This document shows, piece after piece, positions 1 to 8,470 of a stretch of DNA of 32,201 nucleotides; position 1 is the stretch's first letter, and each line of letters starts with the position of its first letter. Source of the DNA: Methylococcales bacterium. Lineage in GTDB: Bacteria; Pseudomonadota; Gammaproteobacteria; Methylococcales; Methylomonadaceae. The stretch is from positions 1-32,201 of the forward strand of contig JAGLEW010000053.1 in assembly GCA_023144875.1 (NCBI GenBank), read 5' to 3'. A program made the position numbers and the translations under genes. Under the pieces are notes generated by a model that saw only the letters and a list, made by a program, of their open reading frames with translations, did no database searches and was not told where the DNA came from.

Positions 1-1309
1 AAATATTGCCTTGCTCATCGTACCACGCAGGAATTCGATGTCCCCACCAAATTTGGCGCGAAATACACCAGTCTTGAATGTTTCGCATCCATTCAAAATA
101 GGTATTTTTCCAATTATCAGGCACAAATTTAATATCCCCTTGTTCAACCGCTTCAATGGCAGGTTTAGCCAAGGCTTCCGTTTTGACATACCATTGATCG
201 GTTAAAAAGGGTTCGATAATCGTTCCTGAACGATCACCACGCGGCACCATTAATTTATGATCCTCTGTTTTTTCAAGCAGGTTCATGGCATTTAAATCCC
301 CCACAATTTTTTTGCGGGCATCAAAACGATCCATGTCATGATACAGCAGAGGAATTAGCGCGTGCTCATCGTCGGTATTATTACGAATAGTGGCATCCGC
401 AGTAAAAATATTAATCAAGCCGCCGTGGGGTAAATCCGCAATATGAGCGCTATCACGATGGCGCAACCAAACCTCATAATCATTAAAGTCATGCGCGGGC
501 GTGATTTTAACGCACCCTGTTCCAAAATCCGCATCCACATAATCATCCGCAATGATAGGAATTTTTCGACCTGCGAGGGGGATTTCAACAAATTGACCAA
601 TCAAATGTTGATAACGTTCATCATCAGGATGAACTGCGATAGCCGCATCCCCTAACATGGTTTCAGGACGGGTGGTTGCAACCACTAAATGCCCTTCGCC
701 ATTACATAATGGGTAACGCATGTGCCACATGAAACCTTTTTCTTCGGTGGATAATACTTCCAAATCGGAGACTGCGGTATGTAAGACGCAATCCCAATTC
801 ACCAAGCGTTTACCCCGATAAATCAGCCCCTCATTATGCAGGCGAATAAAGACTTCTTGTACCGATTCTGACATGCCTTCGTCAAGGGTAAAACGCTCAC
901 GCGACCAATCTAAGGAGGATCCCATGCGGCGTAATTGTTGGGTAATAGTGTTGCCTGATTGTTCCTTCCATTCCCATATTTTTTCGACAAATTTTTCACG
1001 GCCTAAATCATGACGCGTTTTACCTTCCTGATTGAGGAGGCGCTCCACCACCATTTGAGTAGCAATCCCCGCATGATCGGTGCCGACTTGCCATAAAGCA
1101 CTACGCCCCTGCATTCTGTGGTAACGCATTAAGGCATCCATAATCATATCTTGAAACGCATGCCCCATATGCAAACTGCCCGTGACATTCGGCGGTGGAA
1201 TCATAATGCAATACGACTCACCTTCATCCTTGGCAGTAAAATAGCCTTTTTGTTCCCACGTTTGATACCAACGTTGTTCGATTGAGTGAGGGGCGTATGT
1301 TTTTTCCAT
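1..1309 (-). CDS. valS: Valyl-tRNA synthetase, N-terminal part (cut by window edge)
   Basis: Class I aminoacyl-tRNA synthetase that charges tRNA-Val with valine in the cytoplasm and hydrolyses mischarged Thr-tRNA. About 436 N-terminal residues are present of a family length near 950. I translated the reverse strand from the ATG at 1307-1309 and found no frameshift to position 1. The class I HIGH signature appears as HMGH at residues 47-50, inside PPPNVTGSLHMGHA. The editing-domain motif TTRPETMLGD follows, and the window ends just after WWGHRIPAWYDEQGN. The KMSKS loop, anticodon-binding domain and C-terminal coiled coil lie outside. It is the last visible gene of pepA-holC-valS, an order shared with Escherichia coli and many gammaproteobacteria, and starts about 40 bp after holC ends. 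Identification is secure; only the missing half is unknown. Confidence 0.97.
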   Translation of the reverse strand, partial: MEKTYAPHSIEQRWYQTWEQKGYFTAKDEGESYCIMIPPPNVTGSLHMGHAFQDMIMDALMRYHRMQGRSALWQVGTDHAGIATQMVVERLLNQEGKTRHDLGREKFVEKIWEWKEQSGNTITQQLRRMGSSLDWSRERFTLDEGMSESVQEVFIRLHNEGLIYRGKRLVNWDCVLHTAVSDLEVLSTEEKGFMWHMRYPLCNGEGHLVVATTRPETMLGDAAIAVHPDDERYQHLIGQFVEIPLAGRKIPIIADDYVDADFGTGCVKITPAHDFNDYEVWLRHRDSAHIADLPHGGLINIFTADATIRNNTDDEHALIPLLYHDMDRFDARKKIVGDLNAMNLLEKTEDHKLMVPRGDRSGTIIEPFLTDQWYVKTEALAKPAIEAVEQGDIKFVPDNWKNTYFEWMRNIQDWCISRQIWWGHRIPAWYDEQGNI

Positions 1310-1349
1310 GATATTTATTGTAGTGATGTGATGGGGGCAATGAGGGCGT

Positions 1350-1778
1350 TTAGCGTTTGATGGTTTCTATCGTTAAATTTTGGTGTTTATAATATCGGTA
1401 ACGTTGTCGACCTTGTCGTAATCGTTCGGGTTCATGGTCTACAATTTCCAATAAACGCTCTGTTTGCTCAAAGGCTAATAGGGGTTGCTCTGAAAAATTG
1501 ACCATTATTTTTTGCCATTCCATAGGGGGTGGTAACGACCCAATTAAAATTTTATGGTCAAGTGACGGCGCATCCCCTGTATAGAGCGCATGTGGGATAA
1601 AGCTATTTTGTCGAAACGTCCAGAGTAAATGATTGAGGGTGTTACTTTGATGTTCTGAATCGGTTAAAACATAACAAAAATACCCTTGACGATAAATTTT
1701 TTCAAGCAGTTGGCAACAAAAAAAATATCGTTGCCGTGCTTCATCGGTACTAAGAATATAAAAGGTTAGTTTAAGCAT
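1350..1778 (-). CDS. holC: DNA polymerase III chi subunit
   Basis: Chi subunit of the polymerase III clamp-loader assembly. With psi it links the replisome to single-stranded DNA-binding protein. The product is 142 aa, the usual size. The reading frame stays open 30 codons further upstream, but that extension is antiparallel-free pepA coding sequence read in another frame. The start at 1776-1778 gives the family-like N-terminus MLKLTFYILS and overlaps the pepA stop by 8 bp, which suggests translational coupling. The C-terminal part (ERLRQGRQRYRYYKHQ) is consistent with the short basic tail of chi. Identification rests on size, sequence character and its place between pepA and valS, which is the E. 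coli order. No individual catalytic residue is expected because this is a scaffold protein. Confidence 0.88.
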   Translation of the reverse strand: MLKLTFYILSTDEARQRYFFCCQLLEKIYRQGYFCYVLTDSEHQSNTLNHLLWTFRQNSFIPHALYTGDAPSLDHKILIGSLPPPMEWQKIMVNFSEQPLLAFEQTERLLEIVDHEPERLRQGRQRYRYYKHQNLTIETIKR

Positions 1779-3258
1779 TAGCTCGATTGAGTAAAAATTG
1801 ACACAACAAGGGGACAGGTCGTCCTGTTGCGCCTTTTTCAGCGCCTGAACGCCATGCGGTGCCTGCAATATCTAAATGCGCCCACCGATAACTTTCGGTA
1901 AAACGTGATAAAAAACAAGCGGCGGTAATGGTACCTGCATCACGACCCCCAATATTGGCTATATCGGCAAAATTTGATTTAAGTTGAGCCTGATACTCTT
2001 CCCATAAGGGCAAACGCCAAACACTGTCACAGGCGGTTTTACTGGCTGCAATAATCTCATCACATAATTCATCATCGGTACCGAGTAAACCACTAGGAAC
2101 ACGACCTAATGCCACTAAACATGCGCCTGTTAAGGTGGCTAAATCAATCACCAATTCAGGATCAAATCGCTCGGCATAGGTTAAGGTATCACATAAAATT
2201 AAACGCCCTTCCGCATCAGTATTTAATACCTCAATGGTTTTTCCTGCCATACTGGTTAAAACATCACCAGGCTTATTGGCATCGGCATCAGGCATATTTT
2301 CAGAAGAGGGGACTAATCCAATAATATTAAGGGGTAGTTCCATTTGAGCAGCGGCTTGTAAAACACCGATAACACTGGCGCCACCACACATATCATATTT
2401 CATTTCATCCATACCAGCGCTTGGTTTGATTGAAATACCGCCTGCATCAAAAGTTAATCCCTTGCCGACAAATACAATAGGTTTTTCCTGTGCATTACCG
2501 CCTTGGTAATTAAGACAAATTAATTTAGCAGGTTGCACACTGCCGCGAGAAACCGCTAAAAAAGAGTGCATTTTTAAGCGCTCTAAATCCGACTCTTCTA
2601 AAATATCAACCGACATTTTTGAGAATCGCTTGCTCATATCGGTGGCTTGTTCGGCTAAAAAACTTGGTGTACAAATATTGGCGGCTAAATCGGCTAAATA
2701 TCTCGCCAATGAAACCCCTTGTGCAATCGCTAACCCTTGTTTTAAACCAATCGTTGCTACGCTTTTATGCTCATCTGTGGCGGTGATTTTTAGATAGGAT
2801 AGCGCATGAGGCGTTGGTTTTTGTGATTTTGTTTGCGTAAATTGATACAAATTTTGATTAAAAAGTTCAACAATTTGACGACAGCGCCATTGATAATCAT
2901 GTGCTTTTAATTCAATTTCAGCTAAGGTACAGACGGCTGATTTTATATGTGTTTTTTGAAGGGCTTTCACAGCCGCCACAATCGCGTTACGATAGGATTT
3001 TATGCTAACTTGTCCCTTATCCCCTAAACCCACTAATAATACGCGCGGTATTGTGCTATCAGGCACTACATTAATCAATAAAGTTTCACAAATTTTGCCT
3101 TTAATATCGCCCCGTTCAATTAAGTTACGAATCAGTTGATGGCTTGCTTGATCCACCTTTTTTGCAGAAGGGGTTAATTGTTGATGTTTGTAGATGCCAA
3201 CAATAATACAATCAGTTTCTAGTTGGTCTAAGGGCAGGCTTTCTATAGAATAGTCCAT
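1771..3258 (-). CDS. pepA: Leucyl aminopeptidase (M17 family), PepA
   Basis: Cytosolic two-metal exopeptidase that removes N-terminal residues from peptides. In E. coli, PepA also binds DNA as a cofactor for XerCD recombination at plasmid cer sites and as a carAB regulator. The product has 495 aa, close to the usual 500. All family metal and catalytic positions are visible: K266, D271 and K278 in the segment FVGKGLTFDAGGISIKPS, D289, and D348, E350 and R352 in NTDAEGRL (346-353). These correspond to the E. coli residues with a shift of four. The less conserved N-terminal domain spans about residues 1-160. The gene is first in pepA-holC-valS and is divergent from lptF across 175 bp, the same arrangement as in E. 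coli. Whether the DNA-binding role is kept cannot be judged here. Confidence 0.96.
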   Translation of the reverse strand: MDYSIESLPLDQLETDCIIVGIYKHQQLTPSAKKVDQASHQLIRNLIERGDIKGKICETLLINVVPDSTIPRVLLVGLGDKGQVSIKSYRNAIVAAVKALQKTHIKSAVCTLAEIELKAHDYQWRCRQIVELFNQNLYQFTQTKSQKPTPHALSYLKITATDEHKSVATIGLKQGLAIAQGVSLARYLADLAANICTPSFLAEQATDMSKRFSKMSVDILEESDLERLKMHSFLAVSRGSVQPAKLICLNYQGGNAQEKPIVFVGKGLTFDAGGISIKPSAGMDEMKYDMCGGASVIGVLQAAAQMELPLNIIGLVPSSENMPDADANKPGDVLTSMAGKTIEVLNTDAEGRLILCDTLTYAERFDPELVIDLATLTGACLVALGRVPSGLLGTDDELCDEIIAASKTACDSVWRLPLWEEYQAQLKSNFADIANIGGRDAGTITAACFLSRFTESYRWAHLDIAGTAWRSGAEKGATGRPVPLLCQFLLNRANA

Positions 3259-3433
3259 AATTTCCTAATATCATTTTGTTAGGGTGCGAGGGGCATTATT
3301 TTAAAGGTAATTTGATGCTAAATTACACAACTTTAAAGTATAGATTACAAAAAAAACCTCGCAGGTAATCATAGTAATCAGGCATTCAACGCGATAAACG
3401 CTGAATTATACATGAAAATTTAAGAAGGATTGT

Positions 3434-4570
3434 ATGAAGGTGTCACCTCAAAAAACGAAAAAGATGGGTCGATTCCCCTCTATTACCCTGCTTGATCGAA
3501 TGATTGCGTGGGATTTATTTAAAACCGTCACCGCCGTATTGTCGGTGATTGTCATAATCATCGTTAGTCGTAAATTTATTAAAGTCCTCGCGTTAGCGAT
3601 TGATGGCACCATTTCAGGTGAAACCGCGATTGATATTTTAGGGCTTAAAATTATCGTTGCGGTGGCAAGCTTTTTACCTGCGGCTATTTTCATGGCGGTA
3701 TTAATGGTTTTAGGGCGAATGTATCGTGACCAAGAAATGTCGGCCATTGCTACGGCAGGTGGAGGCTTGATATTTTTATATCGCGCGGTATTTTTATTGG
3801 TGATTCCCTTAAGTGTTATTGCTTACCAGCTTTCGCTGTATGCCGCACCGTGGGCAGAAGAAAAAATGCTCATTCTGACCAATAACGATTTAGAAACCGC
3901 TGATATTCGAGGGGTTTCAGCAGGACGATTTAGCGAATATAGTCATGGAGATTTGGTTTTTTATACCGAAGAAATTGATGAAAATAATCAAATGCATCGT
4001 ATTTTTGTACAAAACCGTGAACATGGAAAGCCGAGAACCATTAACGCAAAGCACGGCTTTTTAAAAACGTTACCCAGCGGAAAATATATTATTTTAAGTG
4101 ATGGTGAAAGCAGTCAAGGTATTCCAGGTCAATCCAATTTTACCTTAGAAACCTTTGATGAGTATGCCGTGCTGATTGAAAAAAAATCCTCTGAGGTTTT
4201 TTATCAAAATGATGCCATTAGTACTGAGAAATTAGAAAAGTCGATAAAAGTTAAAGATAAAATAGAGCTACAAAAACGATTTGCGATTCCACTAGGGGTT
4301 ATTTTTCTAAGTTTATTAGCCGTTCCTTTAGCAAATTTATCGCCACGAGGGGGGGTTTATGGCAGTCTTTTATTCGCTTTTTTAATTTATTTTGTCTATG
4401 GAAATATTAGCCGTGTTAATTACAGTTGGCTAAAAACAGAAACAATTCCCTTATGGTTAGGGAAATTTTGGGTCTACGCGGTTATGACCTTTTTCACCCT
4501 GATTTTACTGTTAAAATTGTATGGGCTGAAATGGGTGATTCAAAAAATAACAAGGAAGCTTGGTAAATGA
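3434..4570 (+). CDS. lptF: LPS export permease LptF
   Basis: One of two inner-membrane permease subunits of the LptB2FGC ABC transporter, which extracts lipopolysaccharide from the inner membrane and pushes it across the LptA bridge to the outer membrane. The 378-aa product has the YjgP/YjgQ plan: hydrophobic segments near residues 30-50, 70-90 and 110-130, a periplasmic beta-rich domain at roughly 140-280, and three more membrane segments in the last 100 residues. The start is supported by AGAAGGA about 7 bp upstream of the ATG at 3434. Its stop overlaps the lptG start by 4 bp (ATGA), so the pair is translationally coupled. The conserved LAVPLANLSPRGG loop in the C-terminal half is typical of the family. 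Confidence 0.94.
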   Translation: MKVSPQKTKKMGRFPSITLLDRMIAWDLFKTVTAVLSVIVIIIVSRKFIKVLALAIDGTISGETAIDILGLKIIVAVASFLPAAIFMAVLMVLGRMYRDQEMSAIATAGGGLIFLYRAVFLLVIPLSVIAYQLSLYAAPWAEEKMLILTNNDLETADIRGVSAGRFSEYSHGDLVFYTEEIDENNQMHRIFVQNREHGKPRTINAKHGFLKTLPSGKYIILSDGESSQGIPGQSNFTLETFDEYAVLIEKKSSEVFYQNDAISTEKLEKSIKVKDKIELQKRFAIPLGVIFLSLLAVPLANLSPRGGVYGSLLFAFLIYFVYGNISRVNYSWLKTETIPLWLGKFWVYAVMTFFTLILLLKLYGLKWVIQKITRKLGK

Positions 4571-5634
4571 ATTTACTCACACGCCATATTGTTAAAGAAG
4601 TCCTAAAAGGTTCTTTTCTCGCTTTAATATTATTGTTGACCCTGTTTAATTTATTCACATTTAGTGATGAATTAAAAGATATGGGAACGGGGGACTATGG
4701 GCTTAATGAAATCTTTTTATATTTATTATTGACCTCACCACGGGTTTTTTATGAACTGGTTCCTTCGGCGGCTTTATTAGGCAGTTTATTTGTTTTAGGG
4801 ACGATGGCAAATCATAGTGAAATCATTGCTATGCGATCGGCGGGGGTTTCTGTCATGGGAATTATTCGCGCGGTTATGTTGGCTGGTGTGGTTTTAGTGT
4901 TGGTTGCGATGGGCGTTGGTGAATTCATTGCCCCTCAAACAGGGCATTCGGCTCGAATGTTAAAAGCCCAATCACAGCACAATAAAGTCATCATGCAAAC
5001 CCGTTATGGGATTTGGTTACGTGAGGGCAATCAATTTGTTAATATTCGTCAAATCAAGGGAAACTCTGAGCTGGGCGATATTACAATTTATCAAATGAAC
5101 GATCAAAGAAAAATAAGTCAGGTCATTCATGCCGACAGTGGTCAATTTATCGGTCATGAACAATGGCGCTTAAATGGGATTCAGCGTTCTGAATTTAGTG
5201 CCACTCAAGTGCATTCATATCAAGAAAATGGTTTTAGTTGGAAAACCTCTATCGCCCCTGATTTATTAAAAATTGTAGTAGTAAAACCTGATAATTTATC
5301 GTTAATTGATCTAGCGCAATATATTGATTTTTTAAAAGAAAACGGTCAAAAATCAAAAACCTTTGAAGCGGCATTTTGGGGGCGTTTAATTAATCCCTTA
5401 ATTACTTTTGTGATGTTGATGGTCGCCACCCCATTTGTGATTGGTATTAAACGCGGTGTGAGTATGGGCGGGCGTTTAATGGTGGGCGTGATTATTGGAA
5501 TGGGTTTTAATATTTTAGATAAAATTAGCAATCACATGGGGCTTGTTTATGATATTAACCCCATTATGGTTGCTATTTTACCGGGTGCGCTGGTGTTTTT
5601 AGTGGCAAGTTACGCGGTTACCCGTGTGAAATAA
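4567..5634 (+). CDS. lptG: LPS export permease LptG
   Basis: Partner permease of LptF in the LPS extraction transporter. At 355 aa it is the usual length. Hydrophobic segments lie near residues 15-35, 60-80 and 98-120, a periplasmic jellyroll-type domain covers about 130-250, and three membrane segments close the protein (about 270-350). The conserved start, MNLLTRHIVKEVLKGS, and the motif LMVATPFVIG before the last membrane helices match the family. The start codon sits inside the lptF stop (ATGA), so equal production of the two permeases is likely. The gene converges with queF, leaving only 8 bp between stop codons and no room for a hairpin terminator there. LptB, the ATPase, is not in the window, as is normal because it usually lies with lptA and lptC. 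Confidence 0.94.
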   Translation: MNLLTRHIVKEVLKGSFLALILLLTLFNLFTFSDELKDMGTGDYGLNEIFLYLLLTSPRVFYELVPSAALLGSLFVLGTMANHSEIIAMRSAGVSVMGIIRAVMLAGVVLVLVAMGVGEFIAPQTGHSARMLKAQSQHNKVIMQTRYGIWLREGNQFVNIRQIKGNSELGDITIYQMNDQRKISQVIHADSGQFIGHEQWRLNGIQRSEFSATQVHSYQENGFSWKTSIAPDLLKIVVVKPDNLSLIDLAQYIDFLKENGQKSKTFEAAFWGRLINPLITFVMLMVATPFVIGIKRGVSMGGRLMVGVIIGMGFNILDKISNHMGLVYDINPIMVAILPGALVFLVASYAVTRVK

Positions 5635-5642
5635 ATACGGCG

Positions 5643-6002
5643 CTAATTCTTTGTGCCATGTTCGACCGTGATCGTGGTATAAAGCCCGCCACGGACATTA
5701 AATTCGGCTCGAACGCACATATATTTTGGATCAGTGACACACACTAAATCATCCAGCATTTCATTCGTGACCGCTTCATGAAACGCGCCCTCATCCCGAA
5801 AAGCCCACATATACAGCTTTAATGCTTTTAGCTCAACACAACGTTGATTAGGAATGTAATCAATATAGATAATGGCGAAATCAGGCTGTCCTGTTTTGGG
5901 ACAAAGGCACGTAAATTCAGGGATTTTAATGCTAATTGTATAATCACGCCCCGATTGCGGATTATCAAATGTTTCTAAGTCTTTACTCGGTCTTGTGGTC
6001 AT
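5643..6002 (-). CDS. queF: NADPH-dependent 7-cyano-7-deazaguanine reductase QueF (short, unimodular type)
   Basis: Reduces the nitrile of preQ0 to the amine preQ1 with two NADPH in the pathway to the tRNA base queuosine. The product is 119 aa, which matches the short Bacillus-type enzyme and not the bimodular 280-aa form of E. coli. The catalytic cysteine is C34 in CPKTGQPDF and the acid is D41; their 7-residue spacing equals that of Cys55 and Asp62 in the B. subtilis enzyme. The NADPH-binding QueF motif ELKALKLYMWAFRDEGAFHE is intact. A second cysteine, C32, sits two residues before the nucleophile. The reverse-strand start at 6002 is preceded by AGAGGT about 10 bp upstream. It is divergent from the multiheme cytochrome gene and seems to be a single-gene unit. 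Confidence 0.95.
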   Translation of the reverse strand: MTTRPSKDLETFDNPQSGRDYTISIKIPEFTCLCPKTGQPDFAIIYIDYIPNQRCVELKALKLYMWAFRDEGAFHEAVTNEMLDDLVCVTDPKYMCVRAEFNVRGGLYTTITVEHGTKN

Positions 6003-6086
6003 TATTATAAATACCTCTCTAAAATTAATCTGCTATTCTATCAGACTCATCTGGTTTATAGAAAAGGGCGCACAGCCTATGGTTTC

Positions 6087-6092
6087 TATAAT
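6087..6092 (+). promoter_or_regulatory. Possible -10 element for the multiheme cytochrome-lpxB unit
   Basis: An exact TATAAT lies 26 bp before the cytochrome start codon. I see no good -35 hexamer at the expected distance. No Shine-Dalgarno sequence stands before the ATG at 6119 either, so the leader would be short and translation initiation unusual. This is a weak call. Confidence 0.3.
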
Positions 6093-6118
6093 AAAAATAA
6101 ACTGAACCCTTTGTTATT

Positions 6119-8470
6119 ATGAAAAATTTGATCTTTATTTGCTTTTTTTTATTGTTTTTTTTTAGTTCCTTTTCAAGTTTTTCAGCCCCCGCGAAAACGG
6201 TTAAAAACCAACAAGGTTGTTTGTCATGCCATAAAGGAATTGAAGACTTTACCCAAGGCTTAATGATGACAACTATTAAGGGCATGGGGGAAATTTATGA
6301 TGATCCTGCGGGGTGTGTAATTTGTCATGGAGGAACACCCAACGCTAAAACAAAAGAAAAAGCACATAAAGGCACGCCTGAGTTATTAAAAAAATCGAAG
6401 GGGCCGCAAATGTTTTACCCGGATCCTGGGAGTTTGTGGATTAATGAATACACGTGCGGTCAGTGTCATCAGGGGGTGGCAAATCGTTTGAAAAAAGCGC
6501 TGATGAATACCGAAGCAGGAAAATTACAAGGGAATTTTTGGAGCTGGGGCATTCAGCAGGACATGAAGGTAGTGTGGGGAAATTACGATCTTAAAGATGA
6601 AGATGGCCCCATTCCTGAGATTGGAACCGATGCTTATAAAGGCTATATGGAAAAAATGGTGGCGGCACACCCTGATCAATTTCCAACTCAATTAAAACAA
6701 GTGCCATCCGTTGATGTAAATGCGGTTTCAACCCATCCTAAATTAGCGGGAATTACCTATTCACGCCAAGAATGTCAACGTTGTCATGTCGGCTCAAAAG
6801 GACGAAAACGACGCGGTGATTATCGTGGTGCAGGTTGTAGCGCCTGTCATGTCCCTTATAGTAATGAGGGTTTGTATGAAGGCGGCGATCCGACCATTGA
6901 TAAAAAAGAAGCAGGGCATCTGTTAACGCATACGATGCAGGCAACTCGAAAATCAAAAGTAAAAATGCCGAAGGTAACTTATTCAGGGATTCCATCTGAA
7001 ACCTGTAATACATGCCATAACCGAGGTAAGCGTATTGGGGTGAGTTATCAAGGATTAATGGAGTTTCCGTATGGCAGTCCTTACAATGAGGAAGGCGGTA
7101 AACAGCCACCTTTACATACCAAAAAATATTTATTTATTAAAGATGATTTGCATCATCAAAAGGCGAGTCGAAAAGGTAACCCTGAAGGAGGATTGTTATG
7201 CCAAGATTGTCATACCTCCATTGATATTCATGGTGATGGTAATATTGCAGGTACAACCCTCGCGCAAGTGGAAATTGAATGCGCCGATTGTCATGGAACC
7301 CCTGATAAATTCCCATGGGAACTGCCTTTAGGTTACGGTGAAGAATTTGATAAGCCTTTAGCCAATGAGGCACGAGGGTTAGCGAAAACCTTGCCCGATT
7401 ATATGCGCTGGGGAACGGTATACGCCCCTGAGCAAGGTTATTTATTAACTGCGCGTGGTAATCCTTTTGGTAATGTCATCAAGAAAGGTGAGGAGGTGAT
7501 TGTCCACTCAGCTTCTGGGCTGGATTTTAAAGTGCCTATTTTGAAAAAAATTAAAACAGATAAAAGCTGGAAATCCACCGATGCTCATGTGGCAATGGCG
7601 CAAATTAAAGGTCATTTAGAAAATATGGAGTGTTACGCCTGTCATGCCGACTGGGTACCACAGTGTTATGGTTGTCATATTACGGTAGATTATTCTAAGG
7701 GAAAAACCAGTGTTGATTGGATTAAAACCGCGAATTCTGTGGGTAAAAACGGACTGAATAAAGACCCGAATGATAAGTCCAATGCCAGTGAGGGTAAAGT
7801 TTCTGAAACCCGTTCGTATTTACGCTGGGAAACACCTATTTTAGGGGTAAATGGGGAAGGGCGTGTCACGCCTATGATGCCTGGTTGCCAAGTTATTACC
7901 ACCGTGATTGGTAAAGATGGAAAAACGCTGGTAAAAAATAAAATTTGGAATACTCCTGAAGGCTTAGGGCTAGACATGGCGGCCGTGCAACCCCATACCA
8001 GTGGTCGAAAAGCACGAAGTTGTGCCAGTTGTCATAATAATCCGAAAACATTGGGCTATGGGATTGAAGGTGGGCGTTTTACAGGCGTAAGTCAAGATCG
8101 TTATATTGAGTTAGAAACCGCAACAGGACAGGTTATTCCCTCAAATGCGCAAGTACAAATGCCTGCGGTGCCTGATTTAAAATGGGATTTATCTAAAATT
8201 GTGACAAGAGAGGGTAAGCAGTTGGTTACCGTTGGTTCGCATTGGCCATTAACAGGGCCTTTATCGCAAGCACAACGTGAAAAAATGGAACGTACGCAAA
8301 TATGTACCGCTTGTCATAAAGAGATGAGTAATGCGGAATTATGGCAAAAATTGAGCTCTCAAAAAGTATTGAACGATGAGATGCACTCAAAAATGGTGAA
8401 CCAATTAATCAAACGCGCAGCTAAAAAAATTAACTCTGAAAAAGTGTTGTTGCCTAAAATTACCCCGTAA
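6119..8470 (+). CDS. Secreted dodecaheme c-type cytochrome
   Basis: Probable periplasmic or outer-surface electron-transfer protein of 783 aa. The N-terminus is a strongly hydrophobic signal peptide (about residues 4-23) with likely cleavage at FSA-P. I count twelve CXXCH heme-attachment motifs, with first cysteines at residues 34, 66, 113, 219, 240, 296, 361, 388, 505, 516, 635 and 729. They form a dense N-terminal group of eight, a heme-free stretch at about 393-504, a pair at 505-520, another heme-free stretch at 521-634, and two single sites. No C-terminal membrane anchor or lipobox is visible. Only one cysteine of the mature protein outside the heme motifs is seen (C590). The redox partner is unknown and I do not recognise a named family. 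The stop codon overlaps the lpxB start by one base (TAATG). Confidence 0.9.
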   Translation: MKNLIFICFFLLFFFSSFSSFSAPAKTVKNQQGCLSCHKGIEDFTQGLMMTTIKGMGEIYDDPAGCVICHGGTPNAKTKEKAHKGTPELLKKSKGPQMFYPDPGSLWINEYTCGQCHQGVANRLKKALMNTEAGKLQGNFWSWGIQQDMKVVWGNYDLKDEDGPIPEIGTDAYKGYMEKMVAAHPDQFPTQLKQVPSVDVNAVSTHPKLAGITYSRQECQRCHVGSKGRKRRGDYRGAGCSACHVPYSNEGLYEGGDPTIDKKEAGHLLTHTMQATRKSKVKMPKVTYSGIPSETCNTCHNRGKRIGVSYQGLMEFPYGSPYNEEGGKQPPLHTKKYLFIKDDLHHQKASRKGNPEGGLLCQDCHTSIDIHGDGNIAGTTLAQVEIECADCHGTPDKFPWELPLGYGEEFDKPLANEARGLAKTLPDYMRWGTVYAPEQGYLLTARGNPFGNVIKKGEEVIVHSASGLDFKVPILKKIKTDKSWKSTDAHVAMAQIKGHLENMECYACHADWVPQCYGCHITVDYSKGKTSVDWIKTANSVGKNGLNKDPNDKSNASEGKVSETRSYLRWETPILGVNGEGRVTPMMPGCQVITTVIGKDGKTLVKNKIWNTPEGLGLDMAAVQPHTSGRKARSCASCHNNPKTLGYGIEGGRFTGVSQDRYIELETATGQVIPSNAQVQMPAVPDLKWDLSKIVTREGKQLVTVGSHWPLTGPLSQAQREKMERTQICTACHKEMSNAELWQKLSSQKVLNDEMHSKMVNQLIKRAAKKINSEKVLLPKITP

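Noticed and set aside
1779..1868. N-terminal extension of holC by 30 codons
   Set aside because: The extension is the end of pepA read in another frame. The family start and the 8-bp overlap favour 1778.
3448..3747. 99-codon minus-strand frame opposite lptF
   Set aside because: Complement of a membrane protein gene; the hydrophobic, Ile/Thr-rich product is a typical shadow.
6025..6285. 86-codon minus-strand frame between queF and the cytochrome gene
   Set aside because: It overlaps the start and signal peptide of the cytochrome gene and shows no domain.
7690..7977. 95-codon open frame on the minus strand inside the cytochrome gene
   Set aside because: It lies fully inside a gene with 12 conserved heme motifs; no Shine-Dalgarno sequence or family feature is seen.
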